The notes under the pieces: model-generated
Seen by the model: the letters and a program-made list of their open reading frames with translations, nothing else
Databases searched by the model: none
What the model was told of the DNA's origin: nothing
Shown: positions 8,824 to 20,600 of the stretch, one piece after another
How positions within the stretch are numbered: position 1 is the stretch's first letter
Layout: each line of letters begins with the position of its first letter
Program-made: the position numbers and the translations under genes
NCBI RefSeq assembly: GCF_017498485.1
Contig: NZ_CP071795.1
Coordinates: 992,001-1,056,000, forward strand
Length of the DNA stretch: 64,000 bases
Direction: 5' to 3'
DNA from: Polaribacter batillariae
Lineage (GTDB): Bacteria; Bacteroidota; Bacteroidia; Flavobacteriales; Flavobacteriaceae

Positions 8824-9264
8824 ATGAAAATATATACGCTTCATAAAAAACAAAAGTTACCAATTTCATTGGAAAAAGGTTGGGAATTCTTATCAAATCC
8901 AAAGAATTTAAAAACAATTACACCAGATTATATGAGTTTCGATATTCTTTCTGGTGCAGACAGACCTATGTTTCCTGGACAAATAATTCAGTATATTGTA
9001 ACTCCAATTTTAGGGATAAAAACAAAATGGGTCACAGAAATTACGCATGTAAAAGACAAAGAATATTTTGTAGATGAACAACGTTTTGGACCTTATGCTT
9101 TATGGCATCACAAACACTTTATCAAAGAAATTAATGGTGGTATAGAAATGGAAGATGTTATAGATTACAAAGTTCCTATGGGCTTTTTAGGGCAAATGGC
9201 ACATCCGTTTTTAGTAAAACCAAAATTAGAAGAAATCTTTGAATACAGACAAAAAAATTGGTAG
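8824..9264 (+). CDS. SRPBCC (START-like) protein, end frameshifted
   Basis: About 147 residues as read, starting at the ATG at 8824 two bases after tspO. It is an SRPBCC fold protein: FPGQIIQYIVTPILGIKTKW, then FVDEQRFGPYALWHHKHF and MEDVIDYKVPMGFLG, as in the family found in Flavobacteria photolyase clusters. Such folds bind hydrophobic ligands. The reading frame breaks at the A7 run 9251-9257; one more A would give EYRQKKLVELFGEYKK and a stop at 9288-9290, the natural family end. I treat the early stop as a likely homopolymer error. Confidence 0.85.
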   Translation: MKIYTLHKKQKLPISLEKGWEFLSNPKNLKTITPDYMSFDILSGADRPMFPGQIIQYIVTPILGIKTKWVTEITHVKDKEYFVDEQRFGPYALWHHKHFIKEINGGIEMEDVIDYKVPMGFLGQMAHPFLVKPKLEEIFEYRQKNW

Positions 9265-9387
9265 AACTTTTTGGAGAATACAAAAAATAAGACATAAGAA
9301 CGCTGTCGCTTTACGACTTTTGATATATGACATAAAATTGTGTAACTACCACAATTCCCCATTAAAACTGAATAAAAAATTGCATAA

Positions 9388-10692
9388 ATGAAAAACAAAA
9401 TAAACATTTTTTGGTTTCGAAGAGATTTAAGATTAGATGATAATATCGGTTTTTACAACGCTTTAAAAAGTGATTTCCCTGTACTTCCTATTTTTATTTT
9501 TGATGAAAATATTTTAGACAAATTGCCAAAAAACGATGCCAGAGTTACTTTTATTTTTGATGAATTGCAAAAAATGAGAAAAACATTACAAGACGAAAAC
9601 GACAGTAGTTTGGCTATTTATTATGGAACACCAAAAAATATTTATAAAAAATTAATAAAAAATTACAAAGTAGATACCGTTTTTACAAACCGAGATTACG
9701 AACCTTATGCAACAAAAAGAGACGAAGAAATAGAAAAATTATTAGCCAATAATAACATTAATTTTAAGACTTTTAAAGATCAGGTAATTTTCGAAAAAGA
9801 CGAAGTTGTAAAAAAAGATGGCGAACCATACGTAGTTTACACACCTTATATGAAAGTGTGGAAAGAGCAGTTTAAAACCTATAATTTAGATATTTACTAT
9901 ACCAATTCTTTCTTAAAAAACTTGGTAAAAAACACACGTTTACCCAATGTTTCGCTAGCTGATTTAGGTTGTACCAAATCCAAACAAAAAATTAAAGATT
10001 ACGATGTTACACCTACTTTAATTCAAAACTACGAAGACACACGTAATTTTCCAGCAAAAGATGCCACCTCAAAATTAGGACCTCATTTACGATTTGGAAC
10101 AGTGAGTATTCGAAAAATAATTAAAAAAGCTACTGCAGAAAAAAATGAGATTTTTTGGCAAGAATTAATTTGGCGAGAATTTTTTATGCAAATTTTATGG
10201 CATTTTCCTCATACTCACAAAAAAGCTTTTAAAGCTAAATACGATAGAATCGAATGGAGAAATAACGAAGATGAATTTAAAAAATGGTGCGAAGGACAAA
10301 CAGGTTATCCTCTAGTAGATGCAGGAATGCGTCAATTAAACAAAACGGGGTTTATGCACAACAGAGTAAGAATGTTGGTAGGTAGTTTTTTATGCAAACA
10401 TTTGTTAATCGATTGGAGGTGGGGAGAAGCCTACTTTGCCGAAAAATTACACGATTACGAAATGGCTAGCAATGTGGGCAATTGGCAATGGGTTGCAGGT
10501 TCTGGTGTAGATGCTTCGCCTTATTTTAGAATTTTTAACCCCACAACGCAAATTAAAAAGTTCGATAAAGATTTGGCATACATAAAAAAATGGGTGCCCG
10601 AATTTCAAGAACTAGGGTATGCGAAAGAAATGGTAAACCATAAAGAAGCAAGAGAACGTTGTTTAAAAACTTATAAAGAGGCATTAAAATAA
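9388..10692 (+). CDS. phrB: Deoxyribodipyrimidine photolyase (class I CPD)
   Basis: A 434-residue class I CPD photolyase that uses FAD and blue light to split cyclobutane pyrimidine dimers. The N-terminal antenna domain begins NIFWFRRDLRLDDN. The FAD domain shows TSKLGPHLRFGTVSIRK near residue 230, WQELIWREFFMQILW near 256, QTGYPLVDAGMRQL near 306 and NWQWVAGSGVDASPYFRIFN near 368. Length is normal and the frame is intact, so this is the one complete classical photolyase in the island; its survival may explain tolerance of the IS-split copy upstream. Confidence 0.96.
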   Translation: MKNKINIFWFRRDLRLDDNIGFYNALKSDFPVLPIFIFDENILDKLPKNDARVTFIFDELQKMRKTLQDENDSSLAIYYGTPKNIYKKLIKNYKVDTVFTNRDYEPYATKRDEEIEKLLANNNINFKTFKDQVIFEKDEVVKKDGEPYVVYTPYMKVWKEQFKTYNLDIYYTNSFLKNLVKNTRLPNVSLADLGCTKSKQKIKDYDVTPTLIQNYEDTRNFPAKDATSKLGPHLRFGTVSIRKIIKKATAEKNEIFWQELIWREFFMQILWHFPHTHKKAFKAKYDRIEWRNNEDEFKKWCEGQTGYPLVDAGMRQLNKTGFMHNRVRMLVGSFLCKHLLIDWRWGEAYFAEKLHDYEMASNVGNWQWVAGSGVDASPYFRIFNPTTQIKKFDKDLAYIKKWVPEFQELGYAKEMVNHKEARERCLKTYKEALK

Positions 10693-10730
10693 TTTTCTTA
10701 AATTTAAAGTCAAACCAAAACATAAAAATT

Positions 10731-11093
10731 ATGAACACTTTAGAAGTTGCAAACAAATGGCGCCAAATGTGCCAAGAAGGAAAAAATTTAGAATGCATTA
10801 ATGAATTGTATGCAGACAATGTAGTTAGTAGAGAAATGCCAGGCCTTCCTAATAGTGAAGTTGTTACCGGTAAACAAAATGTTTTTGAAAAAAGCAAACA
10901 ATGGTTAGAAGATGTGGTAGAGTTTCATAGCAGCGAAATTTCTGAGCCAGTAGTTGCAGACAATCATTTTTCTAGTAAAATGAGTTTCGATGTAACATTT
11001 AAAAGCAGAGGAAGGCAACAAATGGACGAACTTTGCGTTTTTGAAGTACAGGATGGAAAAATTGCCAACGAGCAATTTTTCTATACAATGTAA
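10731..11093 (+). CDS. NTF2-like / SnoaL-like protein
   Basis: A 120-residue cystatin-like alpha+beta barrel protein of the NTF2/SnoaL type. The start VANKWRQMCQEGKNLECINE and the mid part YADNVVSREMPGL are typical; the C-terminus CVFEVQDGKIANEQFFYTM fits. Members range from isomerases to ligand binders, so no reaction can be named. It is the last gene of the + strand island and is followed by a strong terminator. Confidence 0.8.
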   Translation: MNTLEVANKWRQMCQEGKNLECINELYADNVVSREMPGLPNSEVVTGKQNVFEKSKQWLEDVVEFHSSEISEPVVADNHFSSKMSFDVTFKSRGRQQMDELCVFEVQDGKIANEQFFYTM

Positions 11094-11111
11094 TTTATTC
11101 TTCTTGTTATT

Positions 11112-11141
11112 AAAGCTTCAAAATAATTTTGAAGCTTTTTT
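11112..11141 (+). terminator. Rho-independent terminator after the NTF2-like gene
   Basis: A near-perfect inverted repeat, AAAGCTTCAAAAT paired with ATTTTGAAGCTTT, followed by a T run. It begins 18 bases after the stop at 11093 and closes the photolyase island. Confidence 0.8.
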
Positions 11142-11211
11142 ATGTAAAAAAATCAACTTTATTTAGGTCAATTTTAAAATTTGTATTTTATTTGCGCTCG
11201 TTAAATAAAAA

Positions 11212-11285
11212 GCCGATGTAGCTCAGCTGGCTAGAGCAGCTGATTTGTAATCAGCAGGTCGTGGGTTCGAGTCCCTCCATCGGCT
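11212..11285 (+). tRNA. tRNA-Thr (TGT)
   Basis: A 74-base cloverleaf with acceptor stem GCCGATG/CATCGGC, D arm GTAGCTCAGCTGG, anticodon stem-loop CTGATTTGTAATCAG with anticodon TGT, and T arm GTGGGTTCGAGTCCC. It reads ACA threonine codons. It lies alone between the + strand island and the minus strand export region. Confidence 0.96.
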
Positions 11286-11297
11286 CTTAATTAAAAG

Positions 11298-11430
11298 AAG
11301 CTGTCTCGAAAGTATTAAAATTTGTCGTTTCGACTGTAATGCAAAAATGTTAATTACTGAATTTTCAGCGTCTTATATTTTTTCGACTTCGTTTAAAATA
11401 ACAGTTACATTTACTTTTGTGACAGCCTCT
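11298..11430 (-). repeat. Dispersed MITE-like repeat, copy 1
   Basis: Begins GCTGTCTCGAAAGTATTAAA and ends TTTACTTTTGTGACAGCCTC, so the two ends are inverted repeats of each other. It is the reverse orientation of copies at 15861, 37870 and 63091. It lies between the tRNA-Thr and the 3' end of the second RND gene. Confidence 0.7.
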
Positions 11431-11448
11431 TTTTATACAATACCATTT

Positions 11449-14400
11449 CTATTTTAATTTATTTTTTAAACTAAACATTGGTAAATAAAAATATATTCCG
11501 ATTAAAGAAAAAATTAAACCACCTATAGAACCTACTGCAAACGAAAACCAAAAAGCTTCCTTTTGTCCATGCCAAACAAAAGGAATTAATCCAACGATTG
11601 TAGATACTATGGTTAAAATAACAGGTATGATTTTATAATTAAAAGCTTTAAAATACAGTTGCTGTGTATTTCTTTTTGGATATTGTCTTTTTAAATTATT
11701 ATAGTCGTTAATAATAAATAAGGCAGAATTTACACTAATACCACATAACAAAATAAACGAAGCATAACCACCTTGATCGAAATTAAAATCAAAAAGGTAA
11801 AAGGTTAAAAACACCCCTATAAAAGACAAGGGAATCATGCTTATAATTGCAAAGGGTTGTTTTAAAGATTCTAATAAAATACTACAAATAAAGAAAATGA
11901 TAAAAATAACAACAAAAAGATAATAGTACTGCTTCGAGCCTTTTTTATTCCACCCTCTATAAGATTGTTCTAAAATACGATAGCCTATTGGTAACTTCGT
12001 TCTTATTTCTTCTACATTGTGTTCTCTTACTTTTTTTGCTAAAGGATGTGTTCCTAAAAAGTCATAAGCAACTGTTAAACGGTATTGTTGATTATTTTTT
12101 TGGATCGTATTACCTGTTTTTCTTTTTTTAATAGAAGCTAATTGATTTAACTTATACTGTTTATTATTAATAGGAATTGGAGTATTTTTTAAATCCCACA
12201 CATTAAATTTTTGATACTTATCGGAAACCAATTTTACTTGCTGTAACTCATGGTCTTTAACGATGGAGGTAATGTTTCCCGAATGCATTTGATTTTTTAA
12301 ATACCAATACAGTTGGTTTTGAGATACATTAGCCATTGCCAATCGTTCTTGGTTAAAATCTAAATAATATTCATTAAGGGTGTTACTACCCCAACCACCA
12401 GTTGTTATTTCGACCTCTTTTACTCGACCATTAGAATTCGTTTCTAATTGTTGTTTGAGTAATTCTGCATAACCATATAAATTATCATAATTATAGCCTT
12501 CTAACTCTATACGGTTGTTTTTATAACCTGTTCCTAAAGCGTTAGAAAAACCTCGCCCCACACCACTTACAGACCAATCTAACCCTCCTAAACTAATTAC
12601 TTTAGATTCTAGCATGCTTTTTAAAGTGTATGGGAAAGCACCAAATTCAAAATCTTCTTTAAAATGAATGGTAATACTGGAACTTTTTGCATTGTTAATT
12701 CGTGTTTCATATAAGGATATTTCATCAAAACGTCCTATATAATTTTCCATTTTTAGAATCACATCATTTAATTGTTCTATGGTACAGCCATCTGGCATAC
12801 TCCCAGTTACACGAAGAGTAGTGCGTTCGGGTTCATTATAATACGAATTTTCAAAAACATCTTCAGTAAATAATCGTAATGAGCCACCTAAAATCTTTTC
12901 TAAACTAGAACGTAGTTCTACATTATACCATTCTGTACCTAAAGTGTTATTATATAATTTAGCCCAAACATTATCTCCTTCTAATTCCTTTGGTAATAAA
13001 TGAATAGGCAATCCAAAACCTAAAATAAATAATGTCACAAAAGCCCATTTAAATTTAGGTTTTTGCATCCAATTTATAAGATTCATATAGCTTTTTGTAA
13101 ATTTATAGATACGACGTTTTCTTTTTCTGGAAAAATGTACTCGCTTTTTCTGTAAATTTATTTTTTCTAGCAACGCAGGCACATAATACAAAGAGACTAA
13201 TAAAGAAACGCCAATATTAATAGCAATAACTAATGCAAAATCCCATAAATTTAATCTTTGGTTTTCTTCTAATAGAAATATAACCATTAATGCTCCTATG
13301 GTGGTTAAAGTAGCTGCTAAAATTGCTAAAAAGGCTTTTTTATTGCCTTTATTCCGCAAGTGGTCAATCATTATAATACTATTGTCTATAATAATTCCAA
13401 AAGAAATAGTTATGCCTGCAAAAGAGTACAATTGTAATTGTACATTAAAGGTATAATAGAAAATAACAGCAATAAGTAGGTTGGTAATAATGCTTAAAAA
13501 TAATACGGTTAAATACTTAATGCTTCTATTAATTAAGACAATTAACACCAATAGAATTAAAAATGAAAATAGGGTACGTTTTTGTATTTTTTGTAACTCT
13601 TTTATAATAAACTCGGTAGTATCTTGAGTCATTTTTATGGTGTAGCCCGCGGGCATTTCTTTTTTTAAATCATCGACAATGGTTTTTACGGTTTTAGCCA
13701 AATCTATCGTGTTTACATCTTTCTCTGCATAGATTGCCATATTTACTGTATTAAGTCCATTAATGCGATAGTAGGCATTTACCTTGCCTTCTTTATAGTT
13801 AACTTTGGCAAGATTTTTTAAATAGATAATGCGATTGTTTGTTTTTTGATGGGGATATGGTTCCAATCGATTTCACCTTCTGGTTTATGTGCCAATACCA
13901 ACGAAATTTCTTGATTTACTTTACTGTTTTTAGATTGGATTAAAGCATTTCCTAATTCTTGTTTTTTTAAATAAGTGCCAATAGCATTTTGTATTTCACC
14001 AACAGATATATTTAGCTGGTATAATTTTTGGCATTATACTCTATTACCCACTCAAAGGGTGCTGCTCCATATACATTTACTTTATTTACCCCTTTTATTG
14101 TTGTTAATTTAGGCAGGATGTTATTTTTAGTAAACTTCTTTATATAATATGGACTTTCATTGGCATTAATGCTGTAGGATACGATAGGAGAAGTGTTTTC
14201 ATTGGCTGTACTTTTAGACAGGGAAGGATAACTTACACCTTCTGGTAGTTCTGAATAGCCTTGCCGAATAAGATTGGCCACTTCAAAACGTACAGCGTCC
14301 ATATCTACAAACTTTTTAAAATCCATAGAAATAGAACCACTACCTTTTCGTGATGTGGAACTAATGCTTTTAATACCGCGAACTGTATTAAACATACCTT

Positions 14401-14590
14401 CTAATTTTGAAGTGACTTCTTGCTCCATCACTTTTGCAGAAGCCTCATGCCAACCAAAATAAACACTAAGCGATTTATTACTACGAGTTGGGGTAAGTTG
14501 TACGCTTAATAAAGGAATTAAACTTGCCCCTATAATGGATAGGCTAATGAAAATGGTAAGAATCGTAAATGAAGATATTTTTCGTTTCAT
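11449..14590 (-). pseudogene. RND efflux permease (second copy), two frame breaks
   Basis: An inner-membrane RND transporter (AcrB/CusA-like) of about 1047 residues once repaired. The N-terminal part (14590 to 14012) starts MKRKISSFTILTIFI and ends at a break in the T5 run 14025-14029. The main part (805 residues) has ITISFGIIIDNSIIMIDHLR in TM4, where the paired acidic residues of RND pumps lie, and GISVNSALFIINDYN. The stretch between is open in another frame and rejoins at the T6 run 13842-13847. One extra base at each run makes the whole reading frame continuous, so under-called homopolymers are the likely cause. It starts six bases after the signal peptidase gene stops. Confidence 0.87.
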
Positions 14591-14596
14591 AACAAT

Positions 14597-15775
14597 TTAA
14601 TTAACACTTTTAAATAATCGGCTCCATTGAAATTCATCTTGGTAATTAGACCACAATATACACTGTACTTTGCCTACGACCTTCTCTTCAGGAATAAAAC
14701 CAACGAAACGAGAATCGTATGAGCCATTTCTATGGTCTCCCATCATAAAATAATAATTTTGTTGAAATGTATAAGTTGTAACTTCTTTTCCGTTGATGAT
14801 AAATTGGCCATTTTTATGTTTTATTTGAACCTCTTTTTCGTGACTGTTTATAGCCGTGCTATATACGTTGAAATTAAAGGTATTTAGTGTTATAGTTGTA
14901 CCTTTTTTAGGTATTACAATGGGACCTAAATTATCTTTTGTCCAAAGATTGTCTTGGGGTTTCGCAAATAAGCCATCTTTTGGGTCAAAAGATGCTATTA
15001 TTTGTTGTAAGTTGCTTATATATGGTAATTTCTTTAACTTATCGTAATCTCCTCTTTTTAAAGAGCTTTTAAAAAAAGTTAAGTTCTCTAAATCTTTACC
15101 TATCAATTGATCTATTTCTAAACGGTCTATGTCTTTATTAAACTGTTTTTTGTTGGTTATTTTAAAGCGATAAGTGTTTCTTATGTTATTAGAAAAATTC
15201 TGTAGTTTACTGTTTATAAAAATTTGTCCATCTTTAATTGCTAATGTATCTCCGGCAATACCAACACATCGTTTTACAAAAAAGTTGTTTTTGCTAAAAT
15301 ATTCATATACTAGAACATCTCCGTTTTTAATACGAGAATAACCAGATAACCGATGATACTTCCACCAATTTTCTTTTATTCTTTTTTTAGCCTTGTCATT
15401 AAAATAAAATGCTATGTTCAACCAAGGAATATCAAAAGGTGAACGAGGTAATTTAGGACCGTATTTTAGCTTGTTTACTAGAATAACATCATTTGTATAT
15501 AGTGTATCATTCATAGAAGAACTTGGTATTTTATAAATATCGAGCATTAGTAATTTAATGCAAATCGCAGTAAGGAATATAAAAAGAAATAAAAAAATAC
15601 TTTTTGCTATCTTTTTTAAAAGCACATATTTAATAACTTTTAACAATTTAAAAACCATACAGTACAATAAAGTACCAATTAATAGAATGATGGCAAACCA
15701 CCATAGCCCAATGATAAAAAGCAAAAATAAAATGATGAGATATTTTAATATATTTTTATTTTTAAAAAGAATCAT
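14597..15775 (-). CDS. lepB: Signal peptidase I (S26 family), in export cluster
   Basis: A 392-residue membrane-bound serine peptidase that removes N-terminal signal peptides. Three hydrophobic segments fill the first 75 residues. The catalytic Ser is in IPSSSMNDTL near residue 85 and the catalytic Lys in NFFVKRCVGIAGD near 167; GDHRNGSYDSRFVGFIP near 345 is box E. A large insertion between Lys and box E is usual in Bacteroidetes. Being six bases upstream of an RND permease and in the NVEALA region suggests a dedicated enzyme for the local exported peptides; that link is inference. Confidence 0.93.
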   Translation of the reverse strand: MILFKNKNILKYLIILFLLFIIGLWWFAIILLIGTLLYCMVFKLLKVIKYVLLKKIAKSIFLFLFIFLTAICIKLLMLDIYKIPSSSMNDTLYTNDVILVNKLKYGPKLPRSPFDIPWLNIAFYFNDKAKKRIKENWWKYHRLSGYSRIKNGDVLVYEYFSKNNFFVKRCVGIAGDTLAIKDGQIFINSKLQNFSNNIRNTYRFKITNKKQFNKDIDRLEIDQLIGKDLENLTFFKSSLKRGDYDKLKKLPYISNLQQIIASFDPKDGLFAKPQDNLWTKDNLGPIVIPKKGTTITLNTFNFNVYSTAINSHEKEVQIKHKNGQFIINGKEVTTYTFQQNYYFMMGDHRNGSYDSRFVGFIPEEKVVGKVQCILWSNYQDEFQWSRLFKSVN

Positions 15776-15860
15776 TTTATTTTTTTAAATACTACTACTA
15801 ATTCTATACTTGTTCTCTTAAACATTCTTGTTAAAAATAAAGAATGTTAGCACAATTGAA

Positions 15861-15990
15861 ACTGTCTTAAAAGTAAATTTAGCTGTTATTTTGAGCGAAA
15901 TCAAAAAAACATAAAACACTAAAAATCAATACGTAACATTTCTCCATTACAACCGAAATGACAAATTCCAATACTTTTAAGACGGCCTCT
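15861..15990 (+). repeat. Dispersed MITE-like repeat, copy 2
   Basis: Starts ACTGTCTTAAAAGTAAATTT, contains CATTACAACCGAAATGACAAA and ends TACTTTTAAGACGGCCTC. It separates the signal peptidase gene from the TolC-like gene and may contribute to the transcript end of the latter. Confidence 0.68.
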
Positions 15991-15993
15991 TTT

Positions 15994-17625
15994 TTAATCA
16001 TTTAAAATAATATCGAAATTTTGTTCAATAGTTCTATTGTTTATAAAATCGTAAAGTGTTAGTTGCTGCACCTGATAATATAATTTCCAATAATTTAATA
16101 AACTTTGTATATAACGTTCTGTTGCAGACTGCCATGCTTGTCTTGAAGCGGTTAATCGTAAATAATCTAAATTTCCTAATAAAAATCGTTTTTCGGTAAT
16201 TTTATAAGATTCTCTAGCTATTTCGCTAGTTCTTAAAGCGCCTTCTACTAAATCTTTTTGTAAATTAAAATCAATTACTTTTTGGGTAATATCTTGTTTA
16301 AACTTATCCTCGTCTTGTTGTAATTCTATTTCAGCGACGTCTTTGTTCATTCTAGCTGTTTTTATATTGCCTTTACGTTCTCCCCAATCTAGAATAGGAA
16401 TGCTAAAGTTTACAGATACCATTTGTTGGTTTAACAAGTTACTATAGGCGTCTCTAAAGGTATTGGCTTGTTGGTTTAACCCATAACTAGCTGTTATCGA
16501 TAAATCGAATCGGTTATCTTTAATCGCTTTATCTAAATCACGTAAAGCTTCTACTTGTCGCAATTTTAGGTCGATAAGCTCTGGATTATTTGCTTTGGCA
16601 TATTGCGTAGCCTCATTAATATCTATTTGTATATTGGTTATTAGATCTGGCAACTCTGGAATAGTGTTACTGGGTAAAACATCTCTTAAATACAATTTAA
16701 GTGCGGCTTCTGCCTTTTGCAAACTTTGTTGATTTTGGGTAAGGTTGGTATTGGCGTTATAAACATCCATTTCTAAATTAAGTAAATCGTCTCGTTCTAT
16801 GGCCCCTATGTCGTAGCGTTTTTTTCCAATTTTAAATAGTTTTTCTGCAGAGGTTTTATTCTCTTGTGCAATCTCTACTTTTTTGCTAGCTAAAGCCCAG
16901 TTAAAAAAGAAGTCGATAGTTTTAAGGTTAATGGTTTGTTGTTCGTAAATAAACTCTTGTTTTGCTTTTTGGTATTGTAAGGGAGCTGTTTTCTTTTCCC
17001 ATTTAAAACGGTTGTATGCCATAATAGGCTGAATGAGTCCAATTCGTATGGGGGTTGCACTATAGTTTTCTATCTCCGAAGTTCCAGAATTTACAATCCT
17101 ATCGAAACTAGAATTAATAAATAGACTTGTTCCTGTAGAGCGAATATCTTGGGTTAAAGATACATTTGCGTAAGAACTTAAATTTTGCTGTAACCTAAAT
17201 ACATCTACATTCTGCTCGGAATCGTAACGTTTAACCAATGCTCTATTAAAGGTAAAAGGGCGAGTTTCGAAATTAATTTTTGGCAATAAACTCGATTTAA
17301 ACGAGCGAAATTGCCAGTAACTAACACCATATTTGCGTTTAGATTTAAAGGCGTCTAACGAGTTTTGACTTGCGAGTTTTAAAACTTCATTTAAAGAGAT
17401 TTTTTGTTTGAGTTGCTCTAAATTTACAGGTTCTTGAGCTACTAATGAGACGTAACTTAGCATCATAAAAACCATTATCGAAATTTTTATAGTACTAACT
17501 CTACTAGTTTTAATATTTAAAATACCTGTTTTCGATATCACCCAAAGACTTATAGAGACTACTCGAACGAACATTTTATTTTTACTAAAACGATTATTTT
17601 TTAACATGGGTTTTAAGTTTAGCAA
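15994..17625 (-). CDS. TolC-like outer-membrane efflux protein
   Basis: About 540 residues: an N-terminal extension, a signal-like segment ISIMVFMMLSYVSLVAQ, then the periodic helical TolC/OEP repeats (SLNEVLKLASQNSLDAFKSK at about 78 and AEAALKLYLRDVLP in the middle). It should form the outer-membrane channel and periplasmic tunnel for the neighbouring RND pump and fusion protein. The 5' end overlaps the end of the RND gene at 17594, so the two are co-translated; the exact start (17625, 17607 or a later ATG) is not decided. Confidence 0.9.
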   Translation of the reverse strand: MLNLKPMLKNNRFSKNKMFVRVVSISLWVISKTGILNIKTSRVSTIKISIMVFMMLSYVSLVAQEPVNLEQLKQKISLNEVLKLASQNSLDAFKSKRKYGVSYWQFRSFKSSLLPKINFETRPFTFNRALVKRYDSEQNVDVFRLQQNLSSYANVSLTQDIRSTGTSLFINSSFDRIVNSGTSEIENYSATPIRIGLIQPIMAYNRFKWEKKTAPLQYQKAKQEFIYEQQTINLKTIDFFFNWALASKKVEIAQENKTSAEKLFKIGKKRYDIGAIERDDLLNLEMDVYNANTNLTQNQQSLQKAEAALKLYLRDVLPSNTIPELPDLITNIQIDINEATQYAKANNPELIDLKLRQVEALRDLDKAIKDNRFDLSITASYGLNQQANTFRDAYSNLLNQQMVSVNFSIPILDWGERKGNIKTARMNKDVAEIELQQDEDKFKQDITQKVIDFNLQKDLVEGALRTSEIARESYKITEKRFLLGNLDYLRLTASRQAWQSATERYIQSLLNYWKLYYQVQQLTLYDFINNRTIEQNFDIILND

Positions 17626-20600
17626 GATAATAATAACAAAGTGGTATAAAATATAGGCTAACTAATGTACCTAATAACATACCACCAATTAAGGCAATAG
17701 CTAAAGGAGCTTGCAATTCGGCACCTAAACCACTTGAAAATAATAAGGGAGTAAGTGCTAGTATGGTGGTTAAACTTGTCATTAAAATAGGTTTTAAACG
17801 GCGCTGCCCAGCTACAAGTAAGGCTTTTATTAGGGAGTACCCTTGACGTTGTAATTGAATAATGGTATCTATTTTTAAAATAGAATCGTTAATAATAATA
17901 CCGCTCATTACCACAATACCAATCATAGACATTAGATTAATACTCATTCCAAAAAGTTTTAAAAAAAGGAATGCTCCTGCTAAATCTAAAGGTACTTCTA
18001 ATAAAATAATAATTGGTAACGTGAAAGATTCGAATTGAGATGCTAAAATAAAATAGAGTAATATTAAAGAAATAAGGAGTACGATTTTTAACTCGCTCAT
18101 TAATTCTTGATTGCTAAAATAGCTTCCAGAAAAACTCACATCATACCAAGGATTTTTATGAACTACTTCTTTTATATTGGCTATAGTTCTATCTATTTGA
18201 TGCTCTTTTACTTGCAACTCTAATGGGTAATACTCACCTTCTGTACCTCCTTTGATTGTTTTTAGGTCATTTGAAGGTACAACTTTAACAAAATCTTTTA
18301 TATGAAATACAGCACTGTCTTTCGAAACCACTGTCGTTTCACTTAAAATATTATTAATTTGTTTTGAAGCCCCTCCTAAAATTACGGGAACAAAGTTTTG
18401 ATTATCGGTAATGGATAAAATCTCTCGTTCATTAAAAGCACTTTTTAAAGTATTAAATATGTTATTGGCACTTACACCATAGGTTATTAATTTTTCTTGA
18501 TTGGCTACCAAGGTTAAATAATCTTGCCAAACAATGGGTTTAAGTTCTATATTTTCTAAACCTTGTTGTACTTTATACCATATTTTTTTTAACTCATTAT
18601 TTTGGCTTCTTCCTAAATTTTCGACATTTCGTAAGCGAGCTATTAAAGAGGTTTCTTCATCAGAAAAAATAAGATTAAATATGTTATCTACATCTTTATA
18701 TTCATATAAAGATGATGGGTAATTCTTTTTAATAGCATTACTTAATGCTATTTTAATTTTTTCTAATTCTTCGGGGGTTTTACATTTAAAATACAAGGTA
18801 GTTTCTGAAGCCCTTGCCTCGGTACTTTTATCAAGTAAAAATTGTTGATTTCCTACTAATGCTGTCTGGTTCAATAAATCATCTCTTATAGGATTCAATA
18901 AATCTAAGAGACGTTTTTTATTCTCTTCTACATGTATTTGTTTGTTCCAGTCTATTTTTAACAGTGTTTCGGTTTTGGTAAAATGAGGCATTTGTGTTTT
19001 TGGCAATAGCGTAAATAAACCAAAAGTTAATAAAAGTAAAATAATACAGATACTCCATGAGAGCTTCTGTTTGCGCATAACCCAGCGAAATCCTTTTTCA
19101 TATAAAGCGGAATAATCTAGTGTATTTGTTTTGGTAAGAAAACGTGTAATACGCCCGTCTTTAGTATTTTTACGTAAATGAAATAAGCGAAACAGTACTG
19201 GCAATAAAGTAATAGAAACAAAAAATGAAGCAAATAAACCTATGCTTATAGCCATAGCCTGATCATAAAATAATGCTCCACTAATACCACTTAAAAACAC
19301 TAATGGTAAAAATACGGCACAGGTAGTTAAGGCAGAACTTAATAATGGTTTAATTACTTCGTTGGTACCTTTTACACAGGCTTTATTAAGGGTAAAACCC
19401 ATTTCTCTAAATTGCGTGATATTATCAATAACGATAATAGAATTGTCTATCATTAAACCGATACCAAGTACTAAACCCGATAAAGAAATAATATTAATAG
19501 AGATGTTTAATAGTTGAAAAAAAAGCAAACAAACAATAATAGATGTTGGAATCGTAATACCTATTAACAACGGAGATTTTACATTCTTAAGAAACAAAAA
19601 CATAATTCCAAAGGCCAAAAGCATACCCCATAGCAAACTTTGAAAGAGATTGCTAATGGCATAATCTAGCAATGCAGTTTGGTCTCTAGTGATTGTAAAA
19701 TCGATATTAGGGTAATCGTTTTTAAAATACTCTAGCTGTTTATTTAAAGCTTTTTTTAGGTCTCCCATTCGAGCATCACTTTGTTTAATGATGGCCATAG
19801 TAACGGCTTCTTTACCATCAGACAAAACAAGGCCTGTTCGTTTTTGTGGGTGTTCTAAAACTTCTGCTAGTTCTTTTAATTGATAAACTCTATTGTTTTT
19901 ACGAATATAAATTTCTTTAATTTCTTGAATATTATTTAAGGTATTCCCTAAACGTACATCGTATTGGTATTGACTATCTTTAATGAGTAAGCTTCCTATT
20001 TCGAGATCGTATTTTTTTATATTGGATTCTAATTCATCTAAACTAATACCTAAAGCAGTGAGTTTATTAGTATCTGGAATGATTAATATTTCTGGAGATA
20101 CCAATCCACTTACATCGACCATAGCCACTTCATTAACTTGTTCTATACGCTTGCGAATTACCTGATTGGTAAAGCGATTAAAGTCTATAAATTCTTGAGA
20201 TACAGGATATAAATCTTTATTGGAAGTGAATTGTTTTTTTTCTTCTTTTAACGTCATGCTTAAATAAAACACAGGAATGTCTGTGGCACTTGCTTTTATG
20301 ACTTTGGGGCGTTTTATGTTTTTAGGAAAGTTGCCCATTTCGCGATCTATCTTTTCGTTAACTTCTATAAAAGAATAATCTATTTTTGTACCGTGGTTAA
20401 ATCGCAATCGTATAACACCTGTTTCGTTATTCGTTTCGCTTTTAATGTCTTTTAAGTGACTCAACTGCATTAAATTTCTACGCAGTGGTTTTACCACAGC
20501 ATCTTCTAATTGTCTTGCAGACATGTTTTCCGAAGATACCTGTACTGTAATTTCAGGAATATCGATATCTGGCATTAGCGACACAGGAATAAAACCAAAA

